Of a DNA stretch of 64,000 nt, positions 12,401 through 64,000 are shown piece after piece. This stretch comes from Trochalopteron elliotii (taxonomy: Eukaryota; Chordata; Aves; Passeriformes; Leiothrichidae). The stretch spans positions 4,985,422-5,049,421 of the forward strand of contig JANPWX010000076.1 of the NCBI GenBank assembly GCA_024734555.1, written 5' to 3'. The notes beneath the pieces were generated by a model. That model saw nothing but the letters and a program-made list of their open reading frames with translations. It did no database searches and had not been told where the DNA came from. The translations under genes and the position numbers were made by a program. Position 1 is the first letter of the stretch. Each line of letters starts with the position of its first letter.

Positions 12401-14221
12401 TATTAGCTTGGATGAGTTTTGGCTGTATGGATAGATGGGACATATTTCTAATTGCATGCAGAAAAATTTGGCACGTCTTCTGTACAGTCTTGCCAAAGTC
12501 TATGAGAACCCAGAGAAAACTAAATGAAAAACAGTGTCTAGGTTTCCAGTCAGATTGTTCTAGTGTGCACACTCAGAAAGTAGGCTTTAGGAATACCCTT
12601 GCTGGTCAAGTCAAGAACTTTGTTTTCACCACACTTAGTTTCAGCTGAAGGCAGTGTCCAAAAAGCAGCTAAAATTGGCATTGAAGGCAGTTCTCAGGTG
12701 GGGGGACAAATCTGTGAGTCATCAGCACAGAGATAGATGGTGGCTGAATTTGTGTTGGCAGGTGCTGGATCTCTGAGCATACAGGAGAAGAGGACTGGTA
12801 AAAAAGCTCAGGGATGGAGGTGTACAAGGCTCCTACAGCATCTTTGAAGAAAAATACTACTTGAATGTTAAATGAATAGCTAGAAACAGACTGGAGCAAA
12901 ATGAATGCTTGGTTTTATTTTCATTTGTAGATTCTTTAATTTTACTTTTAATTTCCACTGAATATAAAATCCTAAATCTAAGGCTACAGTTCCTCAGAAT
13001 TTTGTATGTTTTTTCTCTCTCTCTCTTTCAAAAAAAGAACTCAGTCCTCTTTAAAAGAGAACTGGTATGACACAGGCTGTAATGCACTGTTAAACAAATG
13101 TAATAAATGTTGGTGCCATATTTATGTGGCATTATGGTATCAGGATTTTACTGAGTTATTTGAAAATTTATGGTGTCAAAGATGTAATACTGACATGACA
13201 TGCACAAGTGAAATTGGTTTTAAAAAAATCCAGATAATGGTTTTTTTTATGTTCTACTTTCTCTGTTTTCTTCTGTCTGAAGCTAAGGCAAAAGCAGTTT
13301 AGTTTCACAGCTTGCCTGCACAAACTGTGATAGATTTTGTGTTTGTATTTCTCTAAAATATACATAGAGATAGATGCAAAGTTCCTATAAGGGGGTAGAA
13401 CTAAGTGTTCTCTTTTCTATGTCTTTGAAATCTAAAGGTCATCAGATAAAAAAAAAAGAGATGTTGCATTTTTTAGTTGTGTTTTTTTAAGTACCCTAAT
13501 GGTTTCAGAGTGCAGGAGAGATGAACTGATTCTTAATAAACAGTTTTAAGGTAGTGGTTTATCCGGAGCTCCAGGGAGAGTTTCACAGTATTAGGTGGTG
13601 TTGATCTACCTGCAGTGTTTGCTCTAAGAAAATGGGTTTGTGGTCTAAAGCTCTTCTCCTTGTCCCCTGAATTTTGGCTCCTGTGGAGAGGGGACATAGG
13701 ATTTACCAGGAGAATCCCATCAGACCTCTTCCTATAAGTTGTCTCCTCCCTGGCAGCTGTGTAAGGCTGCGTGGAGGCTTGAGCTGTATTTGATGACTCA
13801 GGCCAGAATATCCTCCTACCTCTTCATGGCTATGTTGCTGCTGGTGAGCTGAGAGTCTCGCTGAAGACTGGGGAGGCTGTGGGGTGGTTAGGGGTGTGCC
13901 AGAGTCCTCTGGGAGCTTAGAATTCCTTGGTGAAGACAGGGGTAGTTGGGCTGGACATAGCAATGTCAGCTTTGCCAGAGCACTGGCTTTATGAGAAGTT
14001 ATATTTTTTACTTTATTTTATAAAAATACGTGTCAGACTGCTACACTTTAGGAGAGCTGAGAACTGCAGTGCAGGACCCAAGGTCAGATTAGAGAATGCT
14101 GGTAGGCTTCTCTTGTGTGATTGTTGCAGAGGTCGTAATAAAGGTTGTTACTAGAATGCAGGAAAAGAGACTGAAGTACATAAGTACTAAAACATTCTAG
14201 AGATGTTGCTCTTAGTAAAAC

Positions 14222-14250
14222 GTTTGTTTGTTTGTTTGTTTGTTTTTTAG
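14222..14250. repeat. (GTTT)n microsatellite forming the polypyrimidine tract of a 3' splice site
   Basis: About six GTTT units run straight into TTTTTTAG, the acceptor of the probable UTR exon at 14251. The repeat is in the position normally taken by the polypyrimidine tract. Repeat number is probably polymorphic. Confidence 0.8.
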
Positions 14251-14330
14251 TTCGAGCAGTATGTTTTTGACAGCAGAGAACTGGAAGACTGGTTGATTGA
14301 CATACTAAGATGGAGTATTTACCAGTGCAG
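14251..14330 (+). other. FAM135A: Probable 5' UTR exon 2 of FAM135A, with two uORFs
   Basis: A T-rich tract ending in TTTTAG precedes 14251 and a good donor, CAG|GTAAGA, follows 14330, defining an 80-base exon on the gene's strand. Read in the frame of the main ATG it holds TGA (14294) and TAA (14306), so it cannot extend the protein N-terminus. Two short upstream ORFs start in it: ATG 14261 to TGA 14296 (11 codons) and ATG 14310, whose seven codons end at the junction, the stop being the TAA at 17953-17955. Another frame is open for the whole 80 bases but meets TAA soon after splicing. Exon status is inferred from splice signals; transcript data would settle it. Confidence 0.55.
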
Positions 14331-62336
<48,006 letters not shown>

Positions 62337-64000
62337 GTAAGTGACTGTTTTAAAACAAGCTTTTTACTTTTAGAAATTATGTTAATAGAAGAGAGAAGGG
62401 GAATAGAAGCATGGTTGGGCTGTAGAATGCCCCAGAACTGTGGCTTGTGGCTTCTGCATGCCCAAGTAACAGCATGTTCTAGATGTTCAGATAAAAAGTA
62501 TCCTAGCGCTAAACTTCTGTGAGTTATCATGTGGTTTGAAAAACAAGCAAAACAGGATTTTTCTTTGTTGTGTTTCGAAAATAATCATTCAGCTGAAGAA
62601 TGATGTTGTAAAGGCTACTGAACATAAAATGGTGGTTTATGAAATGGAAATTGTTAAAATAGCAAGCTTGGGAAAATATGCTTTGACTTTAAAAATGTAA
62701 ATCCAAAACCACTGTGTAACTGGTTGTCCATCAGCTTAGCTGAGCGAAGCAAATGTGTAATACAAGCTATGGTAATGGCCTTATTTTTAAATCTTAACTT
62801 AAAATATCAAAAATGTAACACCTCAGAGATCACAGTGCTCTAAATTGCACTGGCATTTTGGATACCAGGAAAGCCAAATTTAGAGGAATGTTAGGGATCC
62901 CAGGTTGTACCTCTTCTTGCTGTAAACATAGGAGTTGCCCTCATAACCTCCTGCTGCTAAATGATCATGTGAAGCAGCAGCTTATGTGTTGTATTGGAAG
63001 TAAAATGCTGCTATGAGAGAAAATTCAAAAGAGAGGTAGAAACAAACACTGAGCAGGTGGAAGAGGTAAAAGACCAGATAGTTTGTGAAAAGCAGCTTGG
63101 GAACAGAAAGGAGTGAGCAGTCAGTTGGAGGAAAACCGGTTAGAAGTGGCCAGAAAAGCAGCTTCAGAAATACTGTATGGTGGATACTGGTGTGAAATGG
63201 GAAAGACAAAGCAGAGATGACTCAGGCTGTTCTGTAACAATAAAAGTGAACTCAGAATAAAATCAAGGACTTGGCAGTGGGAAAAGCAGAGTCTCCTGGA
63301 ACATGAGATAACTCTGAATCCAGAGGGTATGATCTGTTCCATAAAGAGCTACCCTTGGTGTGTTCAGGAAACACGCCTTGAGTACAAACTCAAGTAGCTT
63401 CTGTTGCAGAGTGATAAGAGCAGCTGTCAGCAGTGGTTTCTGTTCAGGCTGACTTCATTGAGGCCTGTTCTTGCCAGTTAGTGAGGAATGAGCTAAAGAT
63501 AAAGCTGGAGAAACAGAGAACAAAAGGTAGAATGGGAGAGAAACGTCAACAGGCAGAAGATGATGGGATACAGCCTGATGCCTTGAGGGATCATGCAGAA
63601 CAGATAGATTAAGGGAGCATAAGAAAGCATAAAGCTTTATGTTCTGCAGGGAAACTGATATGCAATTAGGAAGGCCATACACAAAAACTAAGAGAAGTGG
63701 AAAAAAGGGAGGAAGGAAGACAAGGAGCTCTTATAGCATGTGAGGTTCTCAGCTATTAAAAACTTTGCAGTGTATGCCTTCATAGAATATGTAAAAGATC
63801 AGAAGTCTGGGTCTGGCTGTTTCAGAGGCAAGTATCAGTTACTCAGCCTACCGCAGGAACCTTATGGTGAGACATTACAGCACTGACTCCAGCTCTCTTC
63901 TGACCTAAGAAATGGGCTTGGGAAGAATTATTAAAAGTCTGTGGAAATCTTAACCTTGACTTCCAATTGGTTATAATTTGTATAAATTTTTTATTGCCTG
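62337..64000 (+). other. FAM135A: Start of the intron after the central exon (continues beyond the window)
   Basis: 1.66 kb follow the donor GTAAGTGACT at 62337. I see no exon for the FLQAKEELKQLKLPG-type segment that follows in FAM135 proteins, so the intron runs off the window. From about 62990 to 63720 the + strand is notably purine-rich (many GAGA, GGAAG and AAAAG runs). No transposon is recognised. Confidence 0.8.

Larger units (their letters stand above)
524..14250 (+). other. FAM135A: Intron between first exon and UTR exon 2
   Basis: A 13.7-kb AT-rich stretch with no convincing exon. It contains a CR1 tail near 3262-3361, a longer CR1 fragment at 8872-9426, an oligo-C run (7451-7460), T/G-rich low complexity at 7905-8060, a 16-base T run at 8746-8761, and a GC-richer island-like part at about 6380-7080 that is open on the minus strand. 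The rest shows nothing I can name. The 5' boundary depends on the tentative donor at 524. Confidence 0.6.

Noticed and set aside
14251..14330. 80-base exon read as coding (FEQYVFDSRELEDWL..)
   Set aside because: That frame meets TAA within three codons after joining to 17953, and the main-frame reading contains TGA and TAA; a non-coding leader exon fits better.
62337..62340. TAA at 62338-62340 as the FAM135A stop codon
   Set aside because: It overlaps a strong donor GC|GTAAGT, and the family continues past PKPQMLA with about 300 more residues including the hydrolase domain.

Overview
The window is vertebrate nuclear DNA and almost certainly from a bird. One multi-exon gene with GT-AG introns fills it. 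The recognisable interspersed repeats are nearly all CR1-type LINE fragments, with the avian 3' end (TGATTCTATGATTCT-like). I saw no mammalian SINEs, no L1 and no bacterial-style gene packing. The species cannot be fixed from the sequence alone.

The gene is FAM135A, read on the + strand. Splicing the exons by eye gives one continuous frame of about 1,188 codons, from an ATG at 17997 to a splice donor at 62336. The N-terminal ~420 residues match the FAM135 family closely (starts [14 protein letters not shown], then [53 protein letters not shown]). These are followed by a single 2.3-kb exon for a long, acidic, low-complexity middle region. The C-terminal serine-esterase/lipase-like domain of the family (DUF676) would lie in exons beyond position 64000, so the gene is cut by the window edge.

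Layout: 1-~523 is a CpG-rich promoter and probable non-coding first exon. 14251-14330 is a probable second 5' UTR exon with two short upstream ORFs, one ending exactly on the next exon junction. 17953-18073 holds the start codon. A 20.5-kb intron follows (18074-38527). Coding exons then lie at 38528, 42776, 43034, 43420, 45858, 46384, 51651, 53439, 59263, 59628 and 60032. A 78-bp, frame-preserving candidate cassette exon lies at 49367-49444. Everything else is intron.

Introns carry CR1 pieces at about 3262, 8872, 21360 (+ strand reverse-transcriptase relic), 21478, 33068, 34465, 47673 and 55613, plus a few microsatellites and homopolymers. I found no second protein gene, tRNA, rRNA, CRISPR or intact mobile element. 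The most interesting points are the candidate basic cassette exon, the uORF arrangement of the 5' leader, and the (GTTT)n microsatellite that serves as the polypyrimidine tract of the UTR exon.
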